Shown here in pieces: positions 8,049 through 19,400 of a stretch of 64,000 nt of DNA (position 1 is the first letter of the stretch; each line of letters starts with the position of its first letter). Made by a program: the position numbers and the translations under genes. The DNA is taken from NCBI GenBank assembly GCA_949284065.1, contig CASDUO010000009.1, positions 1-64,000 of the forward strand. The letters are read 5' to 3'. The notes under the pieces were generated by a model. The model searched no databases. It had not been told where the DNA came from and worked only from the letters and a program-made list of their open reading frames with translations. This DNA is from an uncultured Bacillota bacterium (GTDB lineage: Bacteria; Bacillota; Clostridia; Peptostreptococcales; Anaerovoracaceae).

Positions 8049-8993
8049 TCATATCGAACCATCCGCTCTTTTTACCTTGCCGGTCTTCTTTCCGTAAAAA
8101 CCCCATACTTCGGTTATTATTTTCCTTGCGGCAAACATGGCTGTATGAGCCGGCGCGTCTAAGGGAGGTGCCACTTCCACCACATCAAAGCCTATGACAT
8201 CAAGCCGTTCAAAGAGTATTTCGAGGATCCTCAACACTTGGCGGGGATACAGTCCTCCGAACTGAGGTGTTCCTGTTCCCGGTGCGAACCCTACTTCAAG
8301 GCAGTCGATATCGAGTGTTATGTAAACTTTATCGAATCGTTCCATATGCTCTGCCACTTTTCCGGCTATTTCCTCAGGGTCTTTTTCATGACAGGCTTTC
8401 GCATTGAAAACATTTACCTTATTCTTGCTTTTGAACTGATATTCATCAGGTTCGATAGACCTTATGCCTATAAAATACAGATTATCTGTGCTGCCTACAT
8501 TATCCAGCTCAATGGCTCTTCTCTCCGTGGAACCGTGGGACAACTCGTCTCCCCCAAGTTCATCGCAAAGATCGAAATGGGCGTCTATGTGGATTATGCC
8601 GAATTCCTCATCCAAAGCATCGTCGATGCCTTTATGCACCGGTATGGTCACAGAGTGATCGCCACCTACCATAGTGAAAAACTTCCCTTCCCTCACCAGC
8701 ATCTCCGTATATTCTTCCACTTCGGGAAATATCTCATCTCTGGTCCCTTTGAAATCTCCTCCGTCGTGGACTTTCAACTCTGTCAGGGATTCAAAGTCTT
8801 CTGTGTATGGTGTCGATGAAAAAGTGTTTTCTCTCAGGGTAGAAGGTCCCATGTTTGCCCCTGACCTGTAGGAGACGCCTTCATCGAAAGGTATGCCGAA
8901 TATCACGATATCGGCCTCCTTTTCCTCTATATCAGGCCTGTTCAGAGCACACCAAGCTCCCTTATCCTTTGCATACCCGTCTCTTACCCTCAT
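8049..8993 (-). CDS. speB: Agmatinase/arginase-family ureohydrolase
   Basis: 314-residue manganese-type ureohydrolase that releases urea from a guanidino compound. Metal-binding motifs are present in order: GGDHSV, DAHFD, the SHGS substrate loop, DID and APGTGTP. The usual DIDxxDP reads DIDCLEV, a departure from the agmatinase norm. Agmatine is the likeliest substrate, but guanidinobutyrate or other guanidines cannot be excluded. The ATG overlaps the stop of the transketolase C-terminal gene (TAATG), so it is the last gene of a minus-strand operon. It ends tail to tail with the urease operon: one gene makes urea, the other set consumes it. Confidence 0.85.
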   Translation of the reverse strand: MRVRDGYAKDKGAWCALNRPDIEEKEADIVIFGIPFDEGVSYRSGANMGPSTLRENTFSSTPYTEDFESLTELKVHDGGDFKGTRDEIFPEVEEYTEMLVREGKFFTMVGGDHSVTIPVHKGIDDALDEEFGIIHIDAHFDLCDELGGDELSHGSTERRAIELDNVGSTDNLYFIGIRSIEPDEYQFKSKNKVNVFNAKACHEKDPEEIAGKVAEHMERFDKVYITLDIDCLEVGFAPGTGTPQFGGLYPRQVLRILEILFERLDVIGFDVVEVAPPLDAPAHTAMFAARKIITEVWGFYGKKTGKVKRADGSI

Positions 8994-9925
8994 TATCCTG
9001 CCAACTCCTTAGTCTTTGATACTATATCCTCTGCGGTCATGTGGTACATGCTGAGCAGCTGGTCGGGCTTCCCGGATCTGCCGTAACAGTCCTGCTGCCC
9101 TATGAAAGCCGCCTTTACAGGCATCTCCCGGATCAGCAGGTCGGCAACGGCGCTCCCGAGGCCGCCTATGACTGAATGTTCTTCTGCGACCAGGATCCTT
9201 CCCGTCTTTCCGGCCTCTTCCAGAACTGCTTCCTCATCCAGAGGTTTCACCGTATGCATATCCGTCACCGAAGCCTCTATACCGTCTGCTTTCAGCATTT
9301 CGGCAGCCTTCAGACCTTCGTTCACCATTATGCCGTCGGCGATTATGGACAAGTCCTTCCCCTCTCTGAGTTTGTTGGCTTTACCTATGGATATATTTTC
9401 ACTGCCGTCGTACACCACAGGTATCTTGGATCTTCCCAGCCTCATATACACTGGTCCGTCCATGGCAACGGCTGCTTTTACCAGTTTGTCAGCAGACACG
9501 CCGTCTCCGGGGACTATTACAGTCATGCCGGGCACTGTCCTCATGAGAGCTATGTCCTCGAACGTCTGGTGGCTCGCTCCGTCCTCTCCTACGGTTATGC
9601 CGCCGTGAGTGGCGCATATCTTCACATTCGCGCCTGTATATCCTATTGAATTCCTTATTATTTCAAATGCCCTGCCGCTTGCGAACATGGCGAAAGTGCT
9701 GGCGCACACTCTCTTGCCCGTCAAAGCTATCCCCGCCGCAGCTCCATAGAGGTTCTGCTCCGCTATACCCATATTGAAGAACCTGTCCGGATAAACTTTG
9801 GCAAATTCTTTTGTTTTCGTGGAACCTGAAAGGTCGCCGTCCATAACTATGAGATCGGTATAGGTTTCTCCCAGTTCTACCAGCGCTTTCCCATATGCAT
9901 CTCTGGTCGCTATCATTTCCGTCAT
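8993..9925 (-). CDS. Transketolase, C-terminal subunit (split enzyme)
   Basis: 310 residues covering the pyrimidine-binding and C-terminal domains of thiamine-diphosphate transketolase. Visible: MDGDLSGSTKT, the catalytic Glu region RFFNMGIAEQNLYG, and GITVGEDGASHQTFEDIALMR. It pairs with the N-terminal subunit encoded immediately upstream; the two overlap by 4 nt (ATGA), which suits equimolar synthesis. Split transketolase is common in Clostridia and some archaea. Confidence 0.93.
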   Translation of the reverse strand: MTEMIATRDAYGKALVELGETYTDLIVMDGDLSGSTKTKEFAKVYPDRFFNMGIAEQNLYGAAAGIALTGKRVCASTFAMFASGRAFEIIRNSIGYTGANVKICATHGGITVGEDGASHQTFEDIALMRTVPGMTVIVPGDGVSADKLVKAAVAMDGPVYMRLGRSKIPVVYDGSENISIGKANKLREGKDLSIIADGIMVNEGLKAAEMLKADGIEASVTDMHTVKPLDEEAVLEEAGKTGRILVAEEHSVIGGLGSAVADLLIREMPVKAAFIGQQDCYGRSGKPDQLLSMYHMTAEDIVSKTKELAG

Positions 9926-10749
9926 GACTGCACCCCCTGTCCTTCCAATTCTTCCATCGCTTTTGTGAATTCATCATCGTTTGGCGCCTTACCATGCCAG
10001 CCTGCCTGATTTTCCATGAAGGATATGCCCTTTCCCTTCACAGTGGCCGCTATTACGACCGTAGGCTTCCCTTTGCATTTTTTCGCCTCTTCACAGGCAT
10101 CTATTATCTCCTGCATATCATGCCCATCTATGCTCAGCACATTCCATCCAAAGGCCGCGAATTTTTCCCCTATTGGGGCTACCTTCATGACATCTTCGTT
10201 TTTCCCGTCTATCTGGAGCCCGTTCCAGTCCACGAAAGCTGTCAGGTTGTCGAGGCCGTAGTGTCCGGCAGACATGGCCGCTTCCCACACTATGCCTTCC
10301 TGGAGTTCTCCGTCTCCCAATATTGCATATACTCTGTTTTCTGAACCTTCTGCCCTGAGCCCCATGGCCATTCCTCCCGCAACGGAAAATCCCTGTCCCA
10401 AAGATCCTGTGGACATATCGACACCGGGCACCTTTCTCATGTCCGGGTGCCCCTGGAAATCACTGTCGGGTTTTCGCAAGGTGAGGACCTTTTCTCTGGA
10501 AAAATAACCTCTTTCGGCCAAAACAGCATACAGAGCCGGCGCGCCGTGTCCCTTGGAGAGCACCAGCCTGTCTCTGTCTTTTTTGTCAGGTGCTTCCGGA
10601 TCTATATCCATGACTTGAAAATACAGGGCAGTAAGTATATCCGCAGCAGAAAGGGATCCGCCGGGATGTCCCGATCCTGCGTTATATATGGCCTCTATAA
10701 TTGTCTTCCTCACATCGTTCGCCGTTGTCTCAAGTTCTCTGACGTTCAT
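9922..10749 (-). CDS. Transketolase, N-terminal subunit (split enzyme)
   Basis: 275 residues forming the pyrophosphate-binding half: GHPGGSLSAAD, SKGHGAPALYA, GSLGQGFSVAGGMA and the thiamine-diphosphate GDGELQEG...N motif. The longer frame to 10797 is rejected because AAAGGAG lies just upstream of the ATG at 10749 and the extension overlaps nnrD. Acts with the downstream subunit in the non-oxidative pentose phosphate pathway. Confidence 0.92.
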   Translation of the reverse strand: MNVRELETTANDVRKTIIEAIYNAGSGHPGGSLSAADILTALYFQVMDIDPEAPDKKDRDRLVLSKGHGAPALYAVLAERGYFSREKVLTLRKPDSDFQGHPDMRKVPGVDMSTGSLGQGFSVAGGMAMGLRAEGSENRVYAILGDGELQEGIVWEAAMSAGHYGLDNLTAFVDWNGLQIDGKNEDVMKVAPIGEKFAAFGWNVLSIDGHDMQEIIDACEEAKKCKGKPTVVIAATVKGKGISFMENQAGWHGKAPNDDEFTKAMEELEGQGVQS

Positions 10750-10760
10750 ATCGACTCCTT

Positions 10761-11606
10761 TCACCTGGTCATCTGCATGAATGCGTATGGCAGACAATCC
10801 AGTATATCCATGGCTGTCATGGATATTTCACCGAACCTGTCTGCAGCAATATCTCCTGCCAGGCCGTGTATATACACTGCCGCCCGGACTGCGTCTATCG
10901 TGTCATATCCCTGCCCCAAAAGGCCTGCTATCATACCGGCGAGTATATCTCCGCTGCCTCCTGTCGCCATGCCCGGATTCCCCGTACCGTTGACATATAC
11001 TCCTCCCCTTTGGTCGGCTATGATCGTTCCTGCCCCCTTCAGGACCACAGTAGCTCCGAACTTTTCGGCCAGCCGGACAGCCGTATTTTCTCTCTCCTCT
11101 ATCCTTTGGCCTTCTTTGCGGCTGTATCCCCAAAGGAGCCCGGCCGCTTCTCCCGGGTGAGGCGTCATGATGATCGACGCCCCGGAAGATTTTACCTGAT
11201 CCTCCATGCCGAATCTCCATATATCGTTCAGGCCGTCTGCATCTATGACGAGACCTCCTTCATATGTCTCCAATATACAGTTCATCATCCTGACATCGTT
11301 CTTTTCTTCACCCAGGCCTGGGCCTATGACCATGGCGCTGTATTTCTCCTTTGCCCTTTTCACATCCCGCAGCACACATGTTGCCTCAGGCACCGCCGTC
11401 TGAAGCTCGGTCCAGATCTCCACGGGAGCAGCGAACCTCACCAGTCCTGCACCCGATTTGAGACAGGCCTTGCCGCACATGACAGCGGCTCCCGCCATAC
11501 CGTGAGAACCGGCTACGATCAGGTCTTTCCCATAATCGCCCTTATGGCCGTCTCTGGCCCTCGGCCTCAGTATTTTCTTTATTTCCTCGCCCTTTATCTC
11601 CTTCAT
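10761..11606 (-). CDS. nnrD: ADP-dependent (S)-NAD(P)H-hydrate dehydratase, stand-alone
   Basis: 281-residue ribokinase-fold repair enzyme that dehydrates damaged NAD(P)H hydrates. Motifs: KGDYGKDLIVAGS near the N-terminus, VIGPGLG, DADGLN, MTPHPGE, VLKGAGT and the C-terminal GNPGMATGGSGDILAG catalytic loop. The NnrE epimerase domain often fused in bacteria is not present here. Lies 16 nt downstream of mgtE in the same operon. Confidence 0.92.
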   Translation of the reverse strand: MKEIKGEEIKKILRPRARDGHKGDYGKDLIVAGSHGMAGAAVMCGKACLKSGAGLVRFAAPVEIWTELQTAVPEATCVLRDVKRAKEKYSAMVIGPGLGEEKNDVRMMNCILETYEGGLVIDADGLNDIWRFGMEDQVKSSGASIIMTPHPGEAAGLLWGYSRKEGQRIEERENTAVRLAEKFGATVVLKGAGTIIADQRGGVYVNGTGNPGMATGGSGDILAGMIAGLLGQGYDTIDAVRAAVYIHGLAGDIAADRFGEISMTAMDILDCLPYAFMQMTR

Positions 11607-11622
11607 ATCACACTCGTTCCCA

Positions 11623-12999
11623 TCATATGTCCAGTATGACCATAGCGACGATCAGATATATGGTCACGGAGAACATATCCGTTATCGAAGAGATCATGGG
11701 ATTGGCCATCAATGCCGGGTCTATGCCTATACGCTTGGCTGCCAGAGGCAGCATCCCGCCCAGAGCTTTTGCGAAAACCACGATCACCAGCATGGTCAGA
11801 CACACTGTGACCGCTATCATCGATCCCTCTCCATCTATGAAAATTATCTTCAGGAAATTGAGAGTGCTCAGTATGAGCCCTATGGTTATGCTCACCCTGA
11901 ATTCCTTCCAAAGCACCCTCAGCGCGTCTTTCGTATCTATATCCCCCACTGCAAGTCCTCTTATCATGAGCGTAGACGTCTGGGAACCTGTATTCCCTCC
12001 TGTGCCCATAAGCAAAGGCAGATATGATACGAGGACGAATACCTTCGCAAGAGTGGCTTCAAAATGAGTTATTATGGCTCCGGTTATCATGGATGAAACC
12101 ATCAGGAATATGAGCCACGGCAGCCTGCTCTTCACATGCTGCAGAACAGGCGTATCCATGTAATCCCTGTCGGTGCTGTCCACTACTCCGGCAAGACGCT
12201 CGAAGTCCTCCGTAGTCTCCTCCTCGATTACGTCGAATATATCGTCTACGGTGATTATACCCACCAGTCTTCTTTCATTATCCACTACAGGAATGGCCAT
12301 GTATCCGTATTTCTGGAATTTTTCCGCGACTTCTTCCTGATCCTCATACACGTTTATGGACACGAAGTCCTCATGCATTATATCCTTTATGATAACATCG
12401 TCGTCCTGTATCACCAGATTCCTCAGGGATACTATACCCTCTAACCTTCTGGTCTCATCCTTCACATAGCATGTGTAGACTGTTTCCGAGTCCAGCCCTT
12501 CAGCTTTTATATGAGCAAGGGCTTCTCCCACCGTCATCGACTGCTTGAGGCTTATATAATCCGGTGTCATGAGGGATCCGGCAGAATCTTCGGGATAATT
12601 CAAAAAGGTGTTTATCTGCTTCCTTTCCGCTTTAGGCGTATGTTCAAGGATCTTGTTGACCACATTGGCCGGAAGCTCTTCCAGCACGTCGATCATATCG
12701 TCAAAGTCCAGCTCATCTATGATATAATTTATCTCCCTGTCGGTTATCCCGTCTATTATCCTGACCTGATCCTCAGCAGGCAGATATGAAAACACTTCCA
12801 CCGCCACATCTTTCGGAAGAGTCCTGAACATGATCACAGTGCTTTCTATATCCACCTCGTCCATGATCTCCTCGAGGACTTCGGCTATATCCGCTTCATT
12901 GTACGCTAAAATCACATCACGGGCTTTGAGATAGTGCTTTTCCTCTACAAGCTCTATGACTTCTTCTATCATTTTGTCGAATTCGTTGATTTTTTCCAT
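11623..12999 (-). CDS. mgtE: Magnesium transporter MgtE
   Basis: 458 residues. Cytoplasmic N domain (about 1-130) with HTPKAERKQI and the LMTPDYI segment, then paired CBS domains (about 135-255; DEEGIV-type SLRNL and VVDNERRLVGIITVDD), then about five membrane helices (about 285-455) including PLLMGTGGNTGSQTSTLMIRG, the conserved pore region. The gap to the upstream aminotransferase is only about 67 nt, too small for an M-box riboswitch, so control is probably by the operon promoter and Mg2+ gating of the protein. Confidence 0.95.
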   Translation of the reverse strand: MEKINEFDKMIEEVIELVEEKHYLKARDVILAYNEADIAEVLEEIMDEVDIESTVIMFRTLPKDVAVEVFSYLPAEDQVRIIDGITDREINYIIDELDFDDMIDVLEELPANVVNKILEHTPKAERKQINTFLNYPEDSAGSLMTPDYISLKQSMTVGEALAHIKAEGLDSETVYTCYVKDETRRLEGIVSLRNLVIQDDDVIIKDIMHEDFVSINVYEDQEEVAEKFQKYGYMAIPVVDNERRLVGIITVDDIFDVIEEETTEDFERLAGVVDSTDRDYMDTPVLQHVKSRLPWLIFLMVSSMITGAIITHFEATLAKVFVLVSYLPLLMGTGGNTGSQTSTLMIRGLAVGDIDTKDALRVLWKEFRVSITIGLILSTLNFLKIIFIDGEGSMIAVTVCLTMLVIVVFAKALGGMLPLAAKRIGIDPALMANPMISSITDMFSVTIYLIVAMVILDI

Positions 13000-13066
13000 T
13001 TCCGGTCCGCCTTTTCGAAGAAGTTACGCCCGGGAAGCGCCCCGCGCCTACTTAATTATAACGGCT

Positions 13067-14221
13067 TTATCCTCTCATGTATACATCGTTTTTTCCCTTT
13101 TCCAGGTCACGGAAATACCCGCTCATGGCCTTGAGTCCGTCTGCCAGCACCTGTCTGTCTGCAGCATATCCTATCCTCAAGCTTCCCGGTTCCTCGAAAC
13201 AATCTCCCGGGGTCACGAAAACTCCCCGGCTGTGATACATGTCCCTGCAAAGCTCCACCGACGGGATGTCATAGTCATAGTGCAAAAGAGCCGTGGTGCC
13301 TCCGCCGGGTCTTGTATATCGCACGTGTTCCTCTTTCTCTACCCATCTATGGAGCATCCTCAGATTCTCCCTTACGATCCCCTTGTTCCTCGCAAGTATG
13401 ACGTCGCCGTGAGCAAGGGCCAAAGACGCCACCGCCTCATCGAACATGCCGCAACTCACCAGATCATAATCGCGGTGAGAAAGGAATGATCTTATGAGGT
13501 CCTTGTCCCGTGTCGCCATCCATCCTATACGAAGACCTGCCATGGAGAAGACTTTTGACATACTGCCTACGGATATGCCCTTATCATACAGATCGGCGAC
13601 TGAATCCTGCCACCGGTCTTCCTGTGTCAAATGCCTGTAGACTTCGTCGCACAATATATAGGCGCCGGCTCTCTCTGCCACAGCAACGATCTCTTCCAGC
13701 ACATCGTTGCCCATCAGGGCCCCCGTGGGATTGTTGGGGTTGTTTATACATATCATTTTCGTGTCCGGCGTCACCAGCTTTTTCAATTCTTTCAGGTCAG
13801 GTATATATCCGTCTTCATTTTTCAGCCGCAGCATGTGGACATGGGCTCCGTACGATTCGGGTATGGAGTAAAGCTGCTGATATGTGGGCATTATGCTCAC
13901 GACCCGGTCTCCCGGTTCCAGGATGGAATAAAATACATGATGGTTCGCTCCAGCCGCCCCGTGTGACGGAACTATGTTCTCCTCTCCGAGGGTCTTATAC
14001 AATCTGCATACTCCGCGGCGAAAAGACGGCAGACCTTCTATATCTCCGTATGTGAGTCTCCTGTCACAAAATTCTCTCAGGAACTTTTCTTTGTCCTCTC
14101 CCGTAAGTTCGAACAGCTCGTTCATCGAAATGGAATCTACGCATGTTTCGGCTATGTTATACTTTGCTCCGGTTTCATATTCGTTCATCCACTCTTCCAC
14201 CAAAAATGGCTTTATCCTCAT
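13067..14221 (-). CDS. PLP-dependent aminotransferase, class I/II fold
   Basis: 384 residues. PLP-binding pattern: NNPNNPTG, DEVYRHL, and the Schiff-base lysine in SMSKVFSMAGLRIGW; C-terminal Arg in GSLRIGYA. Start ATG 14221 follows GGAGGAGGT; the longer frame would place this site inside the protein. The N-terminus (PFLVEEWM..YE) and the HRDYDLVSCG region recall the capreomycidine-synthase (VioD)-like subgroup acting on arginine derivatives, but this is recollection without alignment. It heads the mgtE-nnrD-transketolase-ureohydrolase operon, so an arginine-related substrate would fit. Confidence 0.8.
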   Translation of the reverse strand: MRIKPFLVEEWMNEYETGAKYNIAETCVDSISMNELFELTGEDKEKFLREFCDRRLTYGDIEGLPSFRRGVCRLYKTLGEENIVPSHGAAGANHHVFYSILEPGDRVVSIMPTYQQLYSIPESYGAHVHMLRLKNEDGYIPDLKELKKLVTPDTKMICINNPNNPTGALMGNDVLEEIVAVAERAGAYILCDEVYRHLTQEDRWQDSVADLYDKGISVGSMSKVFSMAGLRIGWMATRDKDLIRSFLSHRDYDLVSCGMFDEAVASLALAHGDVILARNKGIVRENLRMLHRWVEKEEHVRYTRPGGGTTALLHYDYDIPSVELCRDMYHSRGVFVTPGDCFEEPGSLRIGYAADRQVLADGLKAMSGYFRDLEKGKNDVYMRG

Positions 14222-14388
14222 TATTCTTACCTCCTCCGTCATCGAAAAAAACATCCAGCCCGCTGCCTTATGGCACATCATGGGATATGCCGTACCTACG
14301 GCAGGCGGTTGAATGCCTGTGGACGCCATTACCCGGTGATAATGGCAGGTTTTCTCTATGATTTTTTCTATGTCCTTCCCTCAAGTCG

Positions 14389-14417
14389 ATACTAACACAC
14401 AGCCCTTCGGGTTTCAA
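14389..14417 (-). promoter_or_regulatory. Sigma-A-type promoter for the aminotransferase operon
   Basis: On the minus strand TTGAAA, 17 bp, TAGTAT. Transcription would start near 14382, giving an untranslated leader of about 160 nt. The leader contains a TGCCGT/ACGGCA hairpin and, just before the ribosome site, a run of seven T, so attenuation is possible. Confidence 0.5.
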
Positions 14418-14495
14418 GGCAGTTTTGCTGAAACGACGGCTGTTTTCAGGTAAAAACATTACCTTGCCTTTTGCCCATGATATGTCCTGGAATCA

Positions 14496-14525
14496 TTGAC
14501 GCTAATACCCTTTATATGGTATATT
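14496..14525 (+). promoter_or_regulatory. Sigma-A-type promoter of gdhA
   Basis: TTGACG, 18 bp, TATATT; predicted start near 14532, about 50 nt before the gdhA ATG, whose ribosome site is AAGGAG. Confidence 0.65.
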
Positions 14526-14536
14526 ATTGGACGTGA

Positions 14537-15919
<1,383 letters not shown>

Positions 15920-15959
15920 GATCACGGTCTTATACACAGCCAGTATATACGTTTATCAG

Positions 15960-15991
15960 GAGAGGTGCTTCTTCGGAAGCTCCTCTCTTTT
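15960..15991 (+). terminator. Rho-independent terminator of gdhA
   Basis: 12-bp stem with one T-T mismatch closed by a cTTCGg tetraloop, followed by TTTT. Confidence 0.85.
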
Positions 15992-16051
15992 CACAAGTAC
16001 CCGACCAAACACACGGATCTTCGGGATCTATGTCACAACGGAGGTATAGAT

Positions 16052-16429
16052 ATGGATAAGAAAATAATAAAAACAGACAATGCTCCGCCGGCGGTGGGAA
16101 AATATTCACAGGGCGTAATGGCAAACGGCATCCTGTTCGTTTCCGGCCAGGTGCCCCTGGATCCTGCTGACGGCAAGCTCGTCGAAGGTATAGAGGCCCA
16201 GGCGAGACGTTCTATGGAAAATGTCAAAGGTATCGTTGAAGAAGCCGGACTTGAAATGTCCAACATAGTGAAAACCACTATTTTACTGGCCGACATCAAT
16301 GATTTTTCAGTCGTCAATGAGATCTACTCGGGATATTTCGATGAGGATCCCCCTGCGAGAGCATGTTTTGCCGTAAAGGACATCCCCAAGGGAGCTATGA
16401 TAGAAATAGAAGCCATAGCAGTAAAATAA
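16052..16429 (+). CDS. ridA: RidA-family enamine/imine deaminase
   Basis: 125-residue trimeric YjgF/RidA protein that hydrolyses reactive 2-aminoacrylate-type enamines produced by PLP enzymes. Typical elements: GKYSQGV..NG..FVSGQVPLDP, ENVKGIVEEAGL, and the catalytic Arg in PARACFAV near the C-terminus. ATG 16052 follows GGAGG at 16040-16044; the longer upstream frame runs through the gdhA terminator and is rejected. Ends 4 nt before the convergent addA stop. Confidence 0.92.
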   Translation: MDKKIIKTDNAPPAVGKYSQGVMANGILFVSGQVPLDPADGKLVEGIEAQARRSMENVKGIVEEAGLEMSNIVKTTILLADINDFSVVNEIYSGYFDEDPPARACFAVKDIPKGAMIEIEAIAVK

Positions 16430-16433
16430 GTAA

Positions 16434-19400
16434 TTATATGACTTTTTCGGCTGTGCCGTTTTCAAACAGATACAGGTACGCGCTTTTGACTTCCCTGCCC
16501 GTTGCCTTTCTGAGGGCTTCTGCGTAAAGTCTTATTTGCTTTCCGTATTTTTCCGTCATATTGCTCGTATCTTTATCTGTCTTGAAATCTATAAGCACTA
16601 TGCCCTGATCTGTTTCGAAATAGCAGTCGATTATGCCCTGTACCATCATGTTTTCACCATCCTCTTCATGGAGCATGGTGAATCTTTTTTCCTTGTGGAG
16701 ATTTCCGGTCATATCGGCTGAAACGGCCTGCTTCCCTATTTCAGTAGAAAAGAATCCCCGTATTTTTCCGGCATCCACCATGGACCGCTGGGTCTCGTCG
16801 ATGATCTTATCCTCTACCATCTGCTCTAATGTGGATCCCAAAGTCTGCTCCGGCGAATCACACATTTTTCGGAACGGTATATGCTCCATGACCAAATGTA
16901 CCAATGTTCCCAGCTCTGCACCGGTTTTCACCTTTTCCTCTATGAACACGGGGACTTTCAGCTGTTCCCTCACTTTGCCTTTGCCTGACAGCTCCGATAC
17001 GGAGACTTTCGATTTTTGTACCAGCTGCTCCTCATAAGGATATTTATAATCTAATCTTCGGCACACTTCATCCGAGATGTCCGGTTTCGCCGCATCTGTG
17101 AAAATATCACCCTTTTCAGATCCCATATCCGTATATTCGTTTTCCGGTGTCGTTTTCCATATGTCCTCTGCCCTGTGCCGAATGATATCTTCCCTGTTGA
17201 AAGCGTCATAGACCATTTCCACCAAAGTTTTTTTCTCAAAGGATGATCTGAGTTTGTCTTCACTGTCTACAGTGGCCAGTATCCTCAGATCGTCACATGC
17301 CCGGGTAAGAGCAACATATAGGATACGCTCTTCTTCCCTTTGCTCCCTTTCGGTCTTTTTTATCTTTATGGCCCTTTTCACCGCCGTATCGGCTTTCCAC
17401 TTTTCCCGGATGTCGACATACGTCATGCCGAAACCCAGATCTTTGTCCAGATCCCACCAGTTTGCTTTGTCTCTTCTGCCTTGCTTTTCCCGACCTGCAT
17501 CACATAGGAGCACCATGGGGAACTCCAGTCCCTTGCTTTTATGTATGCTCATTATCCGCACTGCATCCATGCCCTCTGATACCATTTTCGTCTGAGGGAT
17601 CTTTATATCATCCTTTTCTATCAACATCTCTATATATCTGAGGAACCCTCCCAGGCTGCTGTCCCCTTTTTTCTCAAAAGCCGCTGCCCTGTCAGCATAA
17701 GTCCTCAGATTGGCCTGCCTCTGGTCACCACCGGGCAGCGCTCCTGCATACAGGTAATATCCGGTGTCCTCCATGAGTTTCCAGATCAGCCTGCTTACCG
17801 CCGTCACACGGGCATCCTCTTTCCAATCTCTGATCCTCTTTAAGGTCCGGTCGATCTTTTCACGCAGTATCTCATCCTGTCCATTTTCTCCATATGATCG
17901 GAACCTTTCGTGGAAGGCGCCTTTGTCAGTCCCGATCTTTATCTCTGCCAGCTCGTTGACGGTAAAACCGAAAATACCCGATCTCAAGACAGAAAGAAGC
18001 GGTATATCCCTCTTTTCATTGTCTATCACCCTCAATAAATCTGTGAAAGTCGAAACTTCCATCTTATCGAAATATCCGCTGTTGTCATCCACATAAGCGT
18101 CTATCCCTTTGTTCATGAGTGCTTCATAGTACTTTTCGCCCCTTCCTTTGAAAGTTCTCAAAAGTATGGCTATATCCCTTTTTTCCAGCGGTCTTCTCAA
18201 ACCGTTTTTCCTGTCATATATCTCCACTTTTCCTATGCTGTCGCCTATTATACCGGCGGCAAGCTCAGCCTCTGTCTCCACTTTGCCCGGTTTCTCTTTT
18301 CTGTCCGCAGGATCGTCTTCCCGAGGAGCCCCTTCCCTGTTCCCTGTCTCTATCAAATAAAGTTTAGGACTGTAGGATATATCGTTTTCATTTTCTACCC
18401 CCAGCTTGAGAGCGCCTTTTTCATATCCTTCCATCAAGTCGCTGAACACTCTGTTCACAAATCCTATTATCCCATTTTTGCTTCTGAAATTACTGTTCAG
18501 ATCTATGGTCCTTCCCTCTTCGCCATGGGAATATTTTTCGTACTTTTCTTTGAATATGTCCGGCTCCGCCATGCGAAAACCATAGATGCTCTGTTTCAGA
18601 TCACCTACCATAAAAACATTGTTTCCCGAGCTTATTGCCTTTATCATGCTCTCTTGTAGATAATTGCTGTCCTGATACTCATCTACCAGTATGTATTTAT
18701 ATTTTTCTCTTATCTCCCGGCGCACATGATCATTTTTGAGGATCTCAAGAGCGTAATGCTCGCTGTCGGAAAAATCCATGACTTTCCTTTCCTTTTTGAG
18801 GTCTCTATAGTGATTTTCCAATGAGATCAATATCTCTTTTACGGTCTCTCCCCGGTCTCCCAGCTCATCCCTCATATGTCCATCTTCGGTCGGTCCTACC
18901 TCACTGATATATTCTGACCTTTTACCGGTTATCAGGGATTTACCGTTGTTCCGCAAAGCCTGCACTTCACCTTTACGTGATTCGTACTCTTCCTTCGTAG
19001 ATCCCTTGCCGCTTATGGTTTCTTTGTATTTAGCATAACCTGTAAACCGAAGACTGGAAAATTCTATGTTTTCCAGTATTTTCCCATATTCCTCAACAGA
19101 TCCTGCATACAGCAGGCTCTTCACTTTTTCTCCTTCTTCCAATATATGTTCTCTCTCTTCGAACCCGTACTCTTCCGCCTTTTCGGCAGCCGCCCCGAAC
19201 TGTCTGTAAGCTTTTTCTGCAAGTTTCAGCAACCGGGCCAACATGTATTTTTCTGCGTCATCGTTCCTGCCGCTACGGACATCATCTATCATGGCAGAGA
19301 AACTTTCCCAGTAATCCGGCATATTCCTTATTGCTTTGTACAGTTCTATGAGATCTTTTTTTATAGTCTTGTCGCTTTTGGGAGAGCTGTAACTCTTGAG

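Noticed and set aside
13000-13066. Magnesium riboswitch (M-box) upstream of mgtE
   Set aside because: Only 67 nt lie between the genes and none of the conserved M-box segments is present.
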